A stretch of 64,000 bases of DNA from Colius striatus (Eukaryota; Chordata; Aves; Coliiformes; Coliidae): positions 24,334,501-24,398,500 of the forward strand of contig NC_084761.1 in the NCBI RefSeq assembly GCF_028858725.1, in the 5' to 3' direction. Made by a program: the position numbers and the translations under genes. Below, one piece after another: positions 15,001 to 24,903 of the stretch (positions within the stretch are counted from its first letter, which is position 1; every line of letters begins with the position of its first letter). Under the pieces are notes generated by a model. It was not told the origin of the DNA and did not search any database. It saw nothing but the letters and a program-made list of their open reading frames with translations.

Positions 15001-16414
15001 TAACATTTAGCTGGCCCAGCCCCCAGTGTCATATTTTACAAGGAAATGTTTACAGATTTCTGTAATTTATCTGTACTTAAGAGCAGTACAATTGATCATC
15101 CACATAGCATAATATGATGGAATCCAGCAGCACTCACAAGAGTTCACTAAATTAAAATCTGTCTGATCTTAACATAGCTCCATATGCGATTTAATGGATG
15201 TTATTCTTTTTGTGCTATTTGAGGCAAACCCAGATTGCTGCAAACAGTATGCTGCATGCTAGAATAGTAAGTGATGTTGAAGTTTCTCAAATGCACTAAC
15301 AGATTTACTTATTCTGTCACTTCTTCCAGCCTTTCTTTGTGGGGGAGTTCTAAAGTTTCAGAGTACCTGGGGCCTGCTTTTGATTACAGAAATCTCCATA
15401 ATACTTGATATCAACACTTTACTGAGGGTACCTATTGCTTCTTTGTCTTGAAAAAGTGCTTTGCCATCTTCTAGTCAACAGAAAGCCTTAATATCACGCT
15501 ACATGTACAGAAAATCTTTCTTTGTGAATTAATAGTAATCATTATGGCCTAGAATACTGAAGAAGGAGCTGGAGTGTGCACTGGGAGTTCTAACACCAGT
15601 AAAATCACCTAACTGGGCCAGAGGAAAGAATAGTTTTTAAAAAGGAGCTACACTAAGGTATATAGCAGGCTTCAGGATTTCAAAGTAATATCTGACAGCT
15701 AGAAATCTATGATTTCTAGTAACTAGGGAATATTGTATAGGTTCACTACCCTTTTACACCGGATCACTGGAATAGGCCCAAGATGTTTTAAATATTCCAT
15801 GATATATAAGGATGATAATCCTCACAGGAAATCTTCAAATGTGTATTTTAAGTATTCATTCTCCTTTCTCTGATTCTCAGCCAGTACTTATTTGTTCCTT
15901 AGAGACGAAGTTATTTGGGACAGGAACTATATATGAGGATGATACCTAAAACAGTTGCAGTAGTAGCTACAGACCCAAAAATGAACTACTCTTTTGATGT
16001 CATATAAAGTTAATTTTCTCATGCACGTGTGAAACAGGAAGAAATGTTGCCCAGAAGTCTCAGCAGCATTTGTTTCGAAGCACTGCCAAAGAAATGTGTT
16101 TGTGAAAGCACACTGATGTTAGGAATGATATAATTCAACATTGCAGAAGGATGGCAGCAGGGTTACAGTGCTACCACAGTGGTGTAATGTCCTTCTTAAT
16201 GAACCCTTCAAGTTGAAAAATGTTGAAAGACACAAAGATGTTTCATTTTCGGACCTGTACATTCTGGGAAAATTTCTCTACTTAAATGAACCTGCCAGAA
16301 GGCACTACAATTAATATAAGGAAAAAATACTATACAGAAATTTCTTTTGTAACTTTACTTACAATTGCTGTATTTACATTACTGTATTTGAATTACTTGT
16401 TTATGTATGTGCAG
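12073..16414 (+). other. SYNPO2: SYNPO2 intron between PDZ exon and middle exon
   Basis: The intron is 4342 bp, with donor gtacag and acceptor tatgtatgtgcag (phase 2). It holds one MIR-like remnant near 12.6 kb and otherwise AT-rich unique sequence. No exon or RNA gene can be supported. Short open frames on both strands (for example around 12.9-13.1, 14.3-14.6 and 14.65-14.9 kb) show no recognisable domain. Confidence 0.85.
12556..12730 (+). repeat. MIR-like ancient SINE remnant
   Basis: The stretch near 12645-12680 (ctctctgcgtctcagctt, then atccatttataaaatggtgctactga) follows the sense MIR pattern: acctctctgagcctcagttt, then cctcatctgtaaaatggggataataa. The upstream bases (tctatttctgtagctgttat, then cacttcactag) fit the preceding MIR core in order. 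This is an old amniote-wide CORE-SINE family, seen here as a heavily diverged copy inside the SYNPO2 intron. A mask-library alignment would settle it. Confidence 0.5.
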
Positions 16415-17208
16415 ATCCTCCAGTGGGATAAATGAAACCTTGAGTGCTGAAAGAGAAAATGGAAAGCAAGATAACATAAAAAATGAGGACTATAGGGAGA
16501 GTGCTACACTGCAAATTAACACAGCGAAAGAGATACTCCATGGAGATTTATGCATCACAGAGATATACAGTGAGACTCACCAGGGAGCAGGAGACAGCAA
16601 CACACACTTTTCTGCAACAAAACAAGAGACCACACAAAGCCACAGAATTACTCCTAAAGTGATAGGCACCTCTAAACCACTTGTGACAGATGAGGCTGCT
16701 TTCAGAGGGAAGACAGAAGAAAGAAGGCCAGGTACTATGGTTGAGCTGCAGTTGTCACTCTCGAATGATGCGCACAAGGGCACCAATGCTCCTGCTGTGA
16801 CTCTCTTGGGAACAGAAAAATGCACCTCTTCAGGAAGAGGACATAGTGTACTAGATGATGGGACTAGCCCTGTAATTTCCATTCCCCTGGGCACGAAAGA
16901 AGGCAACATCCAGTGGTCAAGCAAAGTAGTCCAGTTTTCCAGTAGCAAAGAGATCAAGAGGATCCAAGGTGCAGATCCATCTCTCCCCAGGGTTGAGGTG
17001 ATCCTAGACTGTTCAAACAGGGACAAGGAAGCACCCAGGTCTCTAGCTGAAAGGGGGTGTGTTGATTCTCAAGTGGAAGGAGGGCAGTCAGAAGCACCTC
17101 CTTCCCTTCTCTCCTTTGCAATCTCATCAGAAGGCACAGAGCAGAGAGAAGACGACCAGCATTCGGGAAAGGATCACAGACCTCACAAGCACAGGGCAAG
17201 GCACGCAA
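16415..17208 (+). CDS. SYNPO2: SYNPO2 exon: disordered middle segment
   Basis: This is a 794 bp coding exon, entered in phase 2 (AG|A, Arg) and left in phase 1 (GCA A|gtaagt). It encodes about 264 residues of low-complexity, Ser/Glu-rich, probably disordered sequence. It begins SSSGINETLSAERENGKQDN. Blocks that read as conserved SYNPO2 motifs include MVELQLSLSNDAHKG, PRVEVILDCSNRDKE, VEGGQSEAPPSLLSFAISSE and HRPHKHRARHA. The donor aa|gtaagtatg matches the consensus well. Joining to the next exon gives ARLRRSES, an Arg-rich 14-3-3-type phosphosite region. The much less conserved start of this exon is usual for the family. The 149-codon open frame on the opposite strand (16577-17026) is a shadow of this exon. 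Confidence 0.93.
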
Positions 17209-20200
17209 GTAAGTATGTCCCATTTAATCATTTGCACTGCCTGAGGATATCTTTTGTAACTTTAAACATGATTTCAGAATTTAGGATGCATTAGAAAAAA
17301 AATGTTTAGAGGTTTTTTTCTGCAGTTTTCTAACTTTCCCTCTCTTTTTCTTTTAAACAACGTTTCTGTTCTTGCTTTATATACAATGCTTATGGTGATG
17401 ACCCAAGAGTACACCCATGCCTTAACTGTGCTGAATAACTTCGATCAGTAGACTTCCGCTTTGAAATTGTCATGATTTTGTCCAACTAAAAATACTTACA
17501 TCTCCAAAAAGGGCTGAATTCCACTGCTCTTCTAATGTAAACTCAGAGAAAATCTGTAGAATATTAATGAAAAAAAAAGTTGCTTACACGTGTCAAAGTG
17601 AATTTCATGGATTTCTCCTTTTATAGCAAAAAAATTATGTTGTCATTTGCATCATTTAAAATCAAAGCCATGACACTGCTCTTAAAAGTTAATAAAACAG
17701 GCTAGTAGAAAAGCTTAATGCTGCCTGCAGAAGAGATTTTGACAGACACTAGCATGTGTATAACTGTTACATGATCCTTTCAGTTTTGTCACTCTTCTCC
17801 AGACTGTAAAGTGAACATGTTATTTCTTCTGACTTCCATATCCAGAAGTTAGCTTCAAAATGTATCCAAGAAGTTTACATGAAAGTAATATTGCAACTGG
17901 ATCCAATATTACTTAACTGAGCGTAGATACGTATGATTTATTGATTTATTTGTTTATTGTTTTATTCATTTGGGACCTTCTATTGGTTGCTTGCTCTTTC
18001 CCAACAATGTTAAGAATCCTGTCTGGGGATTTAGTAGCTGTATGTCAAAGGTGCTTGAATGTGTGCAGTGATATACTGTAGCAACAAGCTATCTTTCATA
18101 TGCAGTGTTGGAATTAGTCTGCTAACCCACTGCTAATTCCTCTGGAAGTGTATTTTTAGCATGATAACCATTTGTATCTTATTGGCAAGTGTATTAAGCA
18201 GTTACTTATGCCTAAGTGTTTGTATGTAACCCACATATTTTTGGCATATTAAATGAAGCATAAAAGAAAAGTGCACATGCTTTACATTTTGGCTGTGAGG
18301 TTAGAATCACCTGTGGGACAGGGCCTGTCTTAGAGAATTACTTGCAGTGTCTGTCTAATAAGGCAAATGCGAAAAGAATGACCTACATATTACATAATGA
18401 ACTCTTCTTTCAAGCAGGACATAGATTCTGTCCTTTTCTCATCTGAACTATGACAACCTCAATTCCTTCTAATCTACTGGCAGGTCATTTTCCTTAGCAA
18501 CCACTGATTTAATCTATAAAATGTTTGCTTTTATTATTATTATTAGTGCTAGTAATAGTAAAATCCTACTTACACATTAGAACAAATAACGAAGTGTAGG
18601 GGAATAGTCTATGTGCAGCAAATACGACACAAGAGTTTTGTAAAACTAAAAGTTGTAATGCAGCATTGAAGTCTAAACTAGAAAAGAACATTTATTATAG
18701 GTGTGTAATCTCTTCAGCAGAAAAGTTTTCTGTAAATAGTAATCAGATTATATTTACCTGAACAAGTAACATTTCTGCTGCCATCTTTTGAAACCATTGA
18801 TTAAGTAACTATCCAGATGAATAAAGAAAAAATACACTAGCAAATTAAAAAGTTTCAGTTTTTGCTTTCTACAGAACTGTATGGGTACCTGCTGGACTCC
18901 CTTCCCAGAAAAACACTCAATGCTGATGCAAGTATCTTATTTGAAAGCATAGAACTAACGTGCTTTCTGTTTGCAGAGGCACTATAACATTAAAGCCTAT
19001 AGTTTTGGAAAAAAGTAGTCTTCAGTGACTATTTCAAGCACTTGGATCATCAAAGCAGTGAGCCAAGGATTTTTTTACTTGGCTCTCACAATAAAATATC
19101 ACAAATCACTACTTTGGGTGCCATGCTCTTTTCTCTTTTATAGGTTCTTGTGAGAACCATTGGTCCTATCATCTGGCATAATGGCAAAACTCCAATTGCC
19201 TTTAATAGGAGAAGTATCTGACTCCATCTACTGACACGGCTAAAAGGATCATTAATAGAAAATACACCACATGTCTTTCTTGAATGAGTTTGCTTTATTT
19301 ATGCTAGCAAAAGATACCAAATAATTTACTGCTCTATTTTCATGTATGAGAGGCACACTTTTTCCTTTTGAAGTCAGGTGAAGGAGGACCATTGATTGAG
19401 GCAGGAAAGGCTTTAAATTCTATCTTTTCAAAAAGGAGATGCTATTGAGGCTGTCACTCATGAGATGCAGTGGTAGAATACAAGGAAGGGAAAGAAACTG
19501 GGACTAGCATTGACTTGCACTGCCCCCTGAGGCACATGTTCCATCTCACATAACAAGAAAGCAGTCATGCTGATGCACAGTGCATCTATCAGCTTTACAG
19601 TTGCATCTATTCCTGTTCCACATGACTTGATGAAAACCAGTAGTTCATGCTTTAAGAAATGTGTAGGATTGATATATGCTAGAGCATTCTTTTGAGAAGT
19701 TAGTTGAGCCTCCTTGATTCAGTTCTTAAATGTGTATTAATTCTTGCTGCTTTTTCAAAAGAAATACTCTGGAGCTGATATCCCATACAATTTTGGATTA
19801 TGTTTCAGGCAAGTAATGACTGTTAAAAGACCGCAACCTGCTTTCATTGAGTATCATAGACAAACTCCCATGCCTTCTAAGGAGCTGAAAGTTAATGCTA
19901 ATAGCTTCTCTGTATGCCTGTGTGGATGTACACTTGCTTTTAAATAGTTAATTCATAGACTCATACTGACTTCTAGCAACAGTATACATTTTGTCATTCC
20001 TAAAAGCAAAATAAACACATAAATAGCAGAAGCTGGTACCAACCTCAGACGGAACATACTCCATTTCATTTGGTCTCAAATGTTAAGCAGTCATGGGTGT
20101 GGATGGCTGGAAATGTCTGATCTAAGCCTAGGAACTGTGATCAAACACTTGGTAAATGCCAGGCCACAGAAATGGAGTAAATGAGAAAATATCATCTGCC

Positions 20201-20526
20201 TGTTGCTGCTGAGATCACTTATGGGAACACACATCAAGAATATTAGAACTAAAGACACACATTGAACTAAGAAAGTCCAAAAGAAAGAGATGGAGCCTTT
20301 GAACTTGCATGGGCAGGAGTCTAGGGAATTCTGGGTACGGAATTTGCAAGTGAGTTGATATTGTGGAAAAAGCTTAAGTATAATGACTTCTCCATACAAA
20401 AGAAATGTTTTAATATGGGGGAAGGGTATATTTCAGTACAGATAAATGAAGAGCTATTTGTTGATAGTCTCTTCATATTTTTGTGGGCTGCATATAATTA
20501 TATGTGCACTTCAATTCTTTCCACAG
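17209..20526 (+). other. SYNPO2: SYNPO2 intron between middle and core exons
   Basis: The intron is 3318 bp, with donor gtaagtatg and acceptor caattctttccacag (phase 1). It is AT-rich with no recognised repeat or RNA gene. Its last 112 bases stay open in frame with the core exon from an ATG at 20415, which has A at -3 and G at +4. This could be an alternative transcript start; see the findings. Confidence 0.85.
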
Positions 20527-22736
20527 GGCTCCGGAGAAGTGAGAGTCTGTCAGAGAAACAGGTCAAAGAAGCCAAATCTAAATGTAAAAGTATTGCATTG
20601 CTGCTGACAGCAGCTCCCAATCCCAATTCCAAAGGGGTGTTGATGTTCAAGAAGCGTCGTCAAAGGGCAAGGAAATATACTTTAGTCAGCTACGGTACCG
20701 GGGAGTTAGAACGTGACGAAGACGAGGGTGAAGAAGGTGAAGGTGAAGAGGGGGACAAAGAAAACACTTTTGAAGTGAGTTTGGTTGCAACAAGCGAGTC
20801 AGAAATAGATGAAGATTTCTTCTCTGACACTGAGAACGACGGTAAGATTGTGACGTTTGACTGGGATAGTGGTCTACTTGAGGTTGAGAAGAAGATAAAA
20901 AGTGGAGAGGAGATGCAAACACTTCCAGAGAGCACAGGTAAAGGGGCCCTCATGTTTGCCAAGAGAAGGCAGAGGATGGATCAGATTACAGCTGAGCAAG
21001 AGGAGATGAAGGCAAGTACAGTGCATACAGAGGAAAAAAGGGAAGCCACCATGTCTGACAGCTACCAGAAGGTAAGCTCTTCAGTCTATCAAACAAAACA
21101 GGAAGAAATGTCAAGACAGCAGACCTGTGTGAGCAAAAGTTACACAAACGTGAGCCAGAATCATAGTAAAATGATACAACAAAATGGTTTTGGCTTAGCT
21201 CCAGACACAAACCTCTCTTTTCAACCCGCTGAAGCCCAAAAAGCAGCATCTTTGAATAAAACAGCTAAACCCTTCCCTTCTGGGGTTCAAAACCGAGCAG
21301 CTGCACCGTTTTCACCCATAAGAAATGTCACTAGTCCTCTTTCAGATATACCAGCCCCACCTCCTTACTGCTCTATTAGCCCACCACCTGAGGCTTTATA
21401 CAGACCTGTTTCAGCTCCTATAGCCAGTAGATCTGCCCCAACTGTGTGGTCACTTACCGAGCCAACAGAACATATAGCATCGAGAGATGAAAGGATTGCA
21501 GTGCCAGCCAAAAGAACTGGGATACTGCAAGAGGCAAAGAGAAGAAGCACTTCAAAACCTATGTTCACTTTCAAAGAAGCACCCAAAGTAAGTCCTAATC
21601 CTGCCCTATTGTCCCTTGTACACAATGCAGAGGGCAAAAAAGGTACTGGAGCTGGTTTTGAGTCAGGACCTGAAGAAGACTACCTCAGTTTGGGAGCAGA
21701 AGCTTGCAATTTCATGCAGACTCAAGCATCTAAACAGAAGGCTCCTCCTCCTGTTGCTCCAAAGCCTTCACTCAAGGTCTCTCCTACTGCTGGTACTCCT
21801 GTTTCACCAGTTTGGTCACCTTCAGCTGTGGCTTCTAACAAGCCTCCTTCCTTCCCAGCACCAGTCTCACCTCAGGCAGCATATCCTCCACCACTCAAAT
21901 CTCCACAGTATCCTCATTCTTCTGTCCATCCCCCAAGTACTCTCAACCTAGCTGGTCCTTTCAAAGGGCCTCAGGCAACGCTAGCGAGTCCAAACCATAC
22001 ACCCAAGACACCAGTCACACCAAGTGCTGGAGAAACAAAGCCACCCTTTGAGATGCCACCAGCTATGAGTGGAAAAGGAGCACAGTTATTTGCGAGAAGG
22101 CACTCCCGAATGGAGAAATATGTGGTAGATTCAGAGACTGTGCAGGCAAACATGGCACGAGCCTCATCTCCAACTCCATCTTTACCAGCCTCTTGGAAAT
22201 ATTCATCTAATGTCCGAGCACCTCCACCTGTTGCTTATAATCCCATCCACTGCCCATCTTATCCTCCTGGTGCTATTAAGCCTTCCTCTAAGTCCACTGC
22301 TGCTAACAAAAACACAAAAAGAAAACCTAAGAAAAGTCTCAATGCCTTGGATATTATGAAACATAAACCTTATCAACTCGATGCATCTTTATTTACTTTT
22401 CAACCTCCTAGTACTAAAGAAAATCTTGCTATTAAGCAGACATCAAAGCTGTCCACTTCAAAGCAAGCTCTACCTTTCAGACCACCTAGTGCTGGCTCTC
22501 CTCCTCATGGCCGGGCATCTTCAGTGTACTCCGTGCCTGCCTACAGTTCACAACCCTCGTTCCAGTCAAATGTCTCTATCCCAGATAATGAATCATATTC
22601 ACCTACAAGCTACTCTGCATTTTCTAAGCCAGGAACCACCACATCCTCATTGTTTACTGCTCCGAGGCCAAAATTTTCAGCAAAGAAAGCTGGCGTCATT
22701 GCACAGGTGTGGAAGCCATCAATTATTGAAGAGTAA
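20527..22736 (+). CDS. SYNPO2: SYNPO2 core exon, actin/alpha-actinin-binding region, with short C-terminus
   Basis: This is a large uninterrupted exon of about 735 residues ending at TAA (22734-22736). It starts after ttccacag with (R)LRRSESLSEKQVKEAKSK. The features in order are as follows. A basic KKRRQRARKYTLVSY stretch is a likely nuclear-localisation and actin-binding segment. An acidic run lies near 20710-20765. GKGALMFAKRRQRMDQ is at 20937. A PAPPPY motif (21351-21368) is of the type bound by the BAG3 WW domain. KRTGILQEAKRRSTSKPMF is next, then Pro-rich stretches typical of SH3 and alpha-actinin ligands. GKGAQLFARRHSRMEKYVV is at 22071, followed by WKYSSNVRAPPPVAYNP and ALDIMKHKPYQLDASLFTFQ. 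The short isoform ends VWKPSIIEE. With the upstream exons the window encodes 1051 residues, so the complete protein is close to the ~1090 known for this isoform. Splicing at 22706 replaces the last nine residues. Confidence 0.96.
22701..22712 (+). promoter_or_regulatory. SYNPO2: internal alternative 5' splice site of SYNPO2 core exon
   Basis: The sequence GCACAG|gtgtgg lies ten codons before the TAA. The cut after CAG (22706) is in phase 0, and the exon at 35895 opens in phase 0 on the same frame. The donor is weak (gtgtgg rather than gtaagt), so many transcripts should read through to the short C-terminus. Confidence 0.8.
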
Positions 22737-23385
22737 ACCCTATAGCTGAAACTTAGTGTCCGTTTTGCTGGCAATCAATTTTGTTTGCAGCGGTAACCTG
22801 GCACACAAACAGTGCCAATAGTATTCCTTAACTTAATAATATCATATGTATCACCTCAAATCTGGGTCCAAAATATTTGAACTTTCTTAAGGAATCAAAA
22901 TAGATACAAATTTGAGCACATTTATGCACATTACCAGACGCTTTATGCACATAACATCCTGAAATGAATATATATCATTCTATTAAGTAAGCAGGACACT
23001 AGGTTTTTGCTTTAGGACTACTATAACAAACAACAGTAAGCAATATTCCTGATGTGTCAAATTAACAGAGAAGAGCTTTCTTTCTGCCCTCCTCCCCAAC
23101 TATGTTCTAATGACCTAGGAATTTGAGGACTTTTTATTTTTTAAAAGAAGTGCCTTATTAAATGATATTAATAGTAATATGTATTATTAACACAGCATAA
23201 AATAGATACAGTATTAGACTCTGATTGATCAGCAACAAAATACAACTGGATAGATCTCTGGCCTGCGCAGAGCCTCACTGAATGTAGTCAGAATCTGTCC
23301 TGGCTCAAAGGTCCTTCCAAAGGCATCTGATTGATCAGCCAGGGGCTTAGTTTGTAAGCTATGTGGATCAGCTGTGATCCAAAAT

Positions 23386-23391
23386 AATAAA
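23386..23391 (+). terminator. SYNPO2: candidate poly(A) signal, SYNPO2 short isoform
   Basis: AATAAA lies 650 bp after the TAA of the core exon and is one of several candidates; another is at 24149-24154. No transcript evidence is available, so the actual site is unknown. Confidence 0.3.
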
Positions 23392-24148
23392 TTGCCTCTG
23401 TGATTTCACAGAGAATGTGCTATAAGAGATGCTGGAGTGTTACAAAGACTAAAAGAGGTGGAAAGACAGCTGGAAAAAATTTTAACAGATTTCCCATTTT
23501 GGGGAAAATTGACTTCCCAATTGCAGACATATTTTTTTAGCCAAAGTTTGCCTTGAATCCAGCAAGTAAGATAGAAGTCAGTAAATCGAAATTATTGAAC
23601 AGTCAGAGAAGTGAGATGGGTTTTGCAGCTGCAATGTAATGCAATAGTTTCTTGTGAAAGCACAGTGATTGTGAACTGAAGGGATATATATTTTCAAGAG
23701 TACTGATTCTTGCAACCAGAGTAGTATATGCCAAAGAAATTAGCACTTAACAGTAAATCATAAATATGACCATGTCTTCCTATTGGTCTCTTGTACACAT
23801 TTTATTATTTTCACTTGGGGCTTTACAGTGTTTCTTTCCACTTCAAATCTTTTTACTCTGTTCTTATATTTTCACCTTCTGCTTATATTGGGGACTAAGG
23901 GTTGAAATACTGCTACTGTAGCAAATTCTTAAGAGTCTGTGGTCTTGAAAGCTACTGTATAATACAGCAGTGAATATACAGCCTTGCTGAAATCAAAGAG
24001 CTATATTTGAATATTTTAGCATGTTTTTCAGTAAGCAGTCCTGTTAACATCACTGGTGTTATGTCTGAAATAAGGTGTTGTTTCACACAACTAAGGGTAT
24101 CAAAATCCATCCCGAGTATGAAGTTAAAGATTATAGCATCCCTCTGTG

Positions 24149-24154
24149 AATAAA
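24149..24154 (+). terminator. SYNPO2: second candidate poly(A) signal, SYNPO2 short isoform
   Basis: AATAAA lies about 1.4 kb after the short-isoform stop, within gtgaataaaggtgg. It is an alternative to the hexamer at 23386. Choice between them cannot be made from sequence. Confidence 0.25.
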
Positions 24155-24540
24155 GGTGGCAGAATCTGTTGATATATTTGTTTAAACTACCACTCAGATA
24201 GCTACAGACCAGATTATGGACTTTTTATATCATAGGAGTTTTAGTAGAACTATTTATCTCGATGAAGAAAACATTCACCAATATGAACAAAATCTCCTTA
24301 CCTTGGCTGTTGGTAACTCAAATAGCAATCAAAGCGGAGGAGCACGTACATGCAGAAAGCAGATTGCAATTAAAGTCTAATCAAGCCAATAAAAATCGCT
24401 CCTTTGAATTTTGGACCTCCAAAATCTTACTCTCTCCTTTAGATTTTGGATTGGGATACTGTCTGAACTAAAAGAAAATGACCAAGTGTATCCAACACCC
24501 TCTTGAAACTCAGAAGAATGGTAGGAAATTTAAAACAAAC

Positions 24541-24541
24541 A

Positions 24542-24571
<30 letters not shown>
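24541..24571 (+). repeat. poly-A run (A24 then G then A6)
   Basis: Twenty-four consecutive A (24541-24564) are followed by G and six A, and preceded by aaacaaac. No processed pseudogene is recognisable on its 5' side, so it reads as a mononucleotide microsatellite rather than a retrocopy tail. Confidence 0.9.
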
Positions 24572-24572
<1 letters not shown>

Positions 24573-24843
24573 CTCAAGAAATAATTACACTGTATTTACC
24601 TGGAAATAGAAAGTAGCAATATTTTAATCCATTGGAGATCTCCCTTCTATCTGTTTTCCACTATCAATATCTGTACTTTTCTTCTCTCATTAAACTTGTC
24701 CCTTTCCTCTCTGCCTGTTTGGGTTTTTTTTCCTTTGGTTTGGTTGCCTTTGTTTTTTTTTTTAATTTCACTTATATGTACAGAGTGACAGTGTATTATA
24801 AGGGGTATCTATTTTCTGTGCTATGTCATTAATATGAAATCTC

Positions 24844-24903
24844 TTCCCTTCCCTTCCCTTCCCTTCCCTTCCCTTCCCTTCCCTTCCCTTCCCTTCCCTT
24901 CCC
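24844..24903 (+). repeat. (TTCCC)12 microsatellite in a polypyrimidine tract
   Basis: Twelve perfect TTCCC units occur with no interruption, followed by more than 50 bases that are still largely C/T (24904-24958). The strand is almost purely pyrimidine for about 115 bases with brief breaks. Such homopurine-homopyrimidine DNA can form triplexes and is prone to length change. It lies inside the alternative SYNPO2 intron or 3' UTR. The open frame across it (repeating SLPFP) is not a gene. Confidence 0.97.

Noticed and set aside
16577..17026. 149-codon open frame on the minus strand
   Set aside because: It lies opposite the SYNPO2 middle exon and is a shadow. The plus-strand frame carries the conserved motifs and splice sites.
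20355..20414. Start of the core-exon open frame at the first ATG (20355)
   Set aside because: This is intron sequence ahead of a strong acceptor at 20525-20526. Only the later ATG at 20415, with good start context, is kept as a possible alternative start.
21616..22749. Plus-strand open frames at 21616-21951 and 22381-22749
   Set aside because: Out-of-frame readings of the SYNPO2 core exon; Leu/Ser/His-rich composition typical of a shifted Pro/Ser-rich frame.
24541..24571. Poly-A run as the tail of a processed pseudogene
   Set aside because: No coding-like sequence and no matching target duplication are visible upstream.
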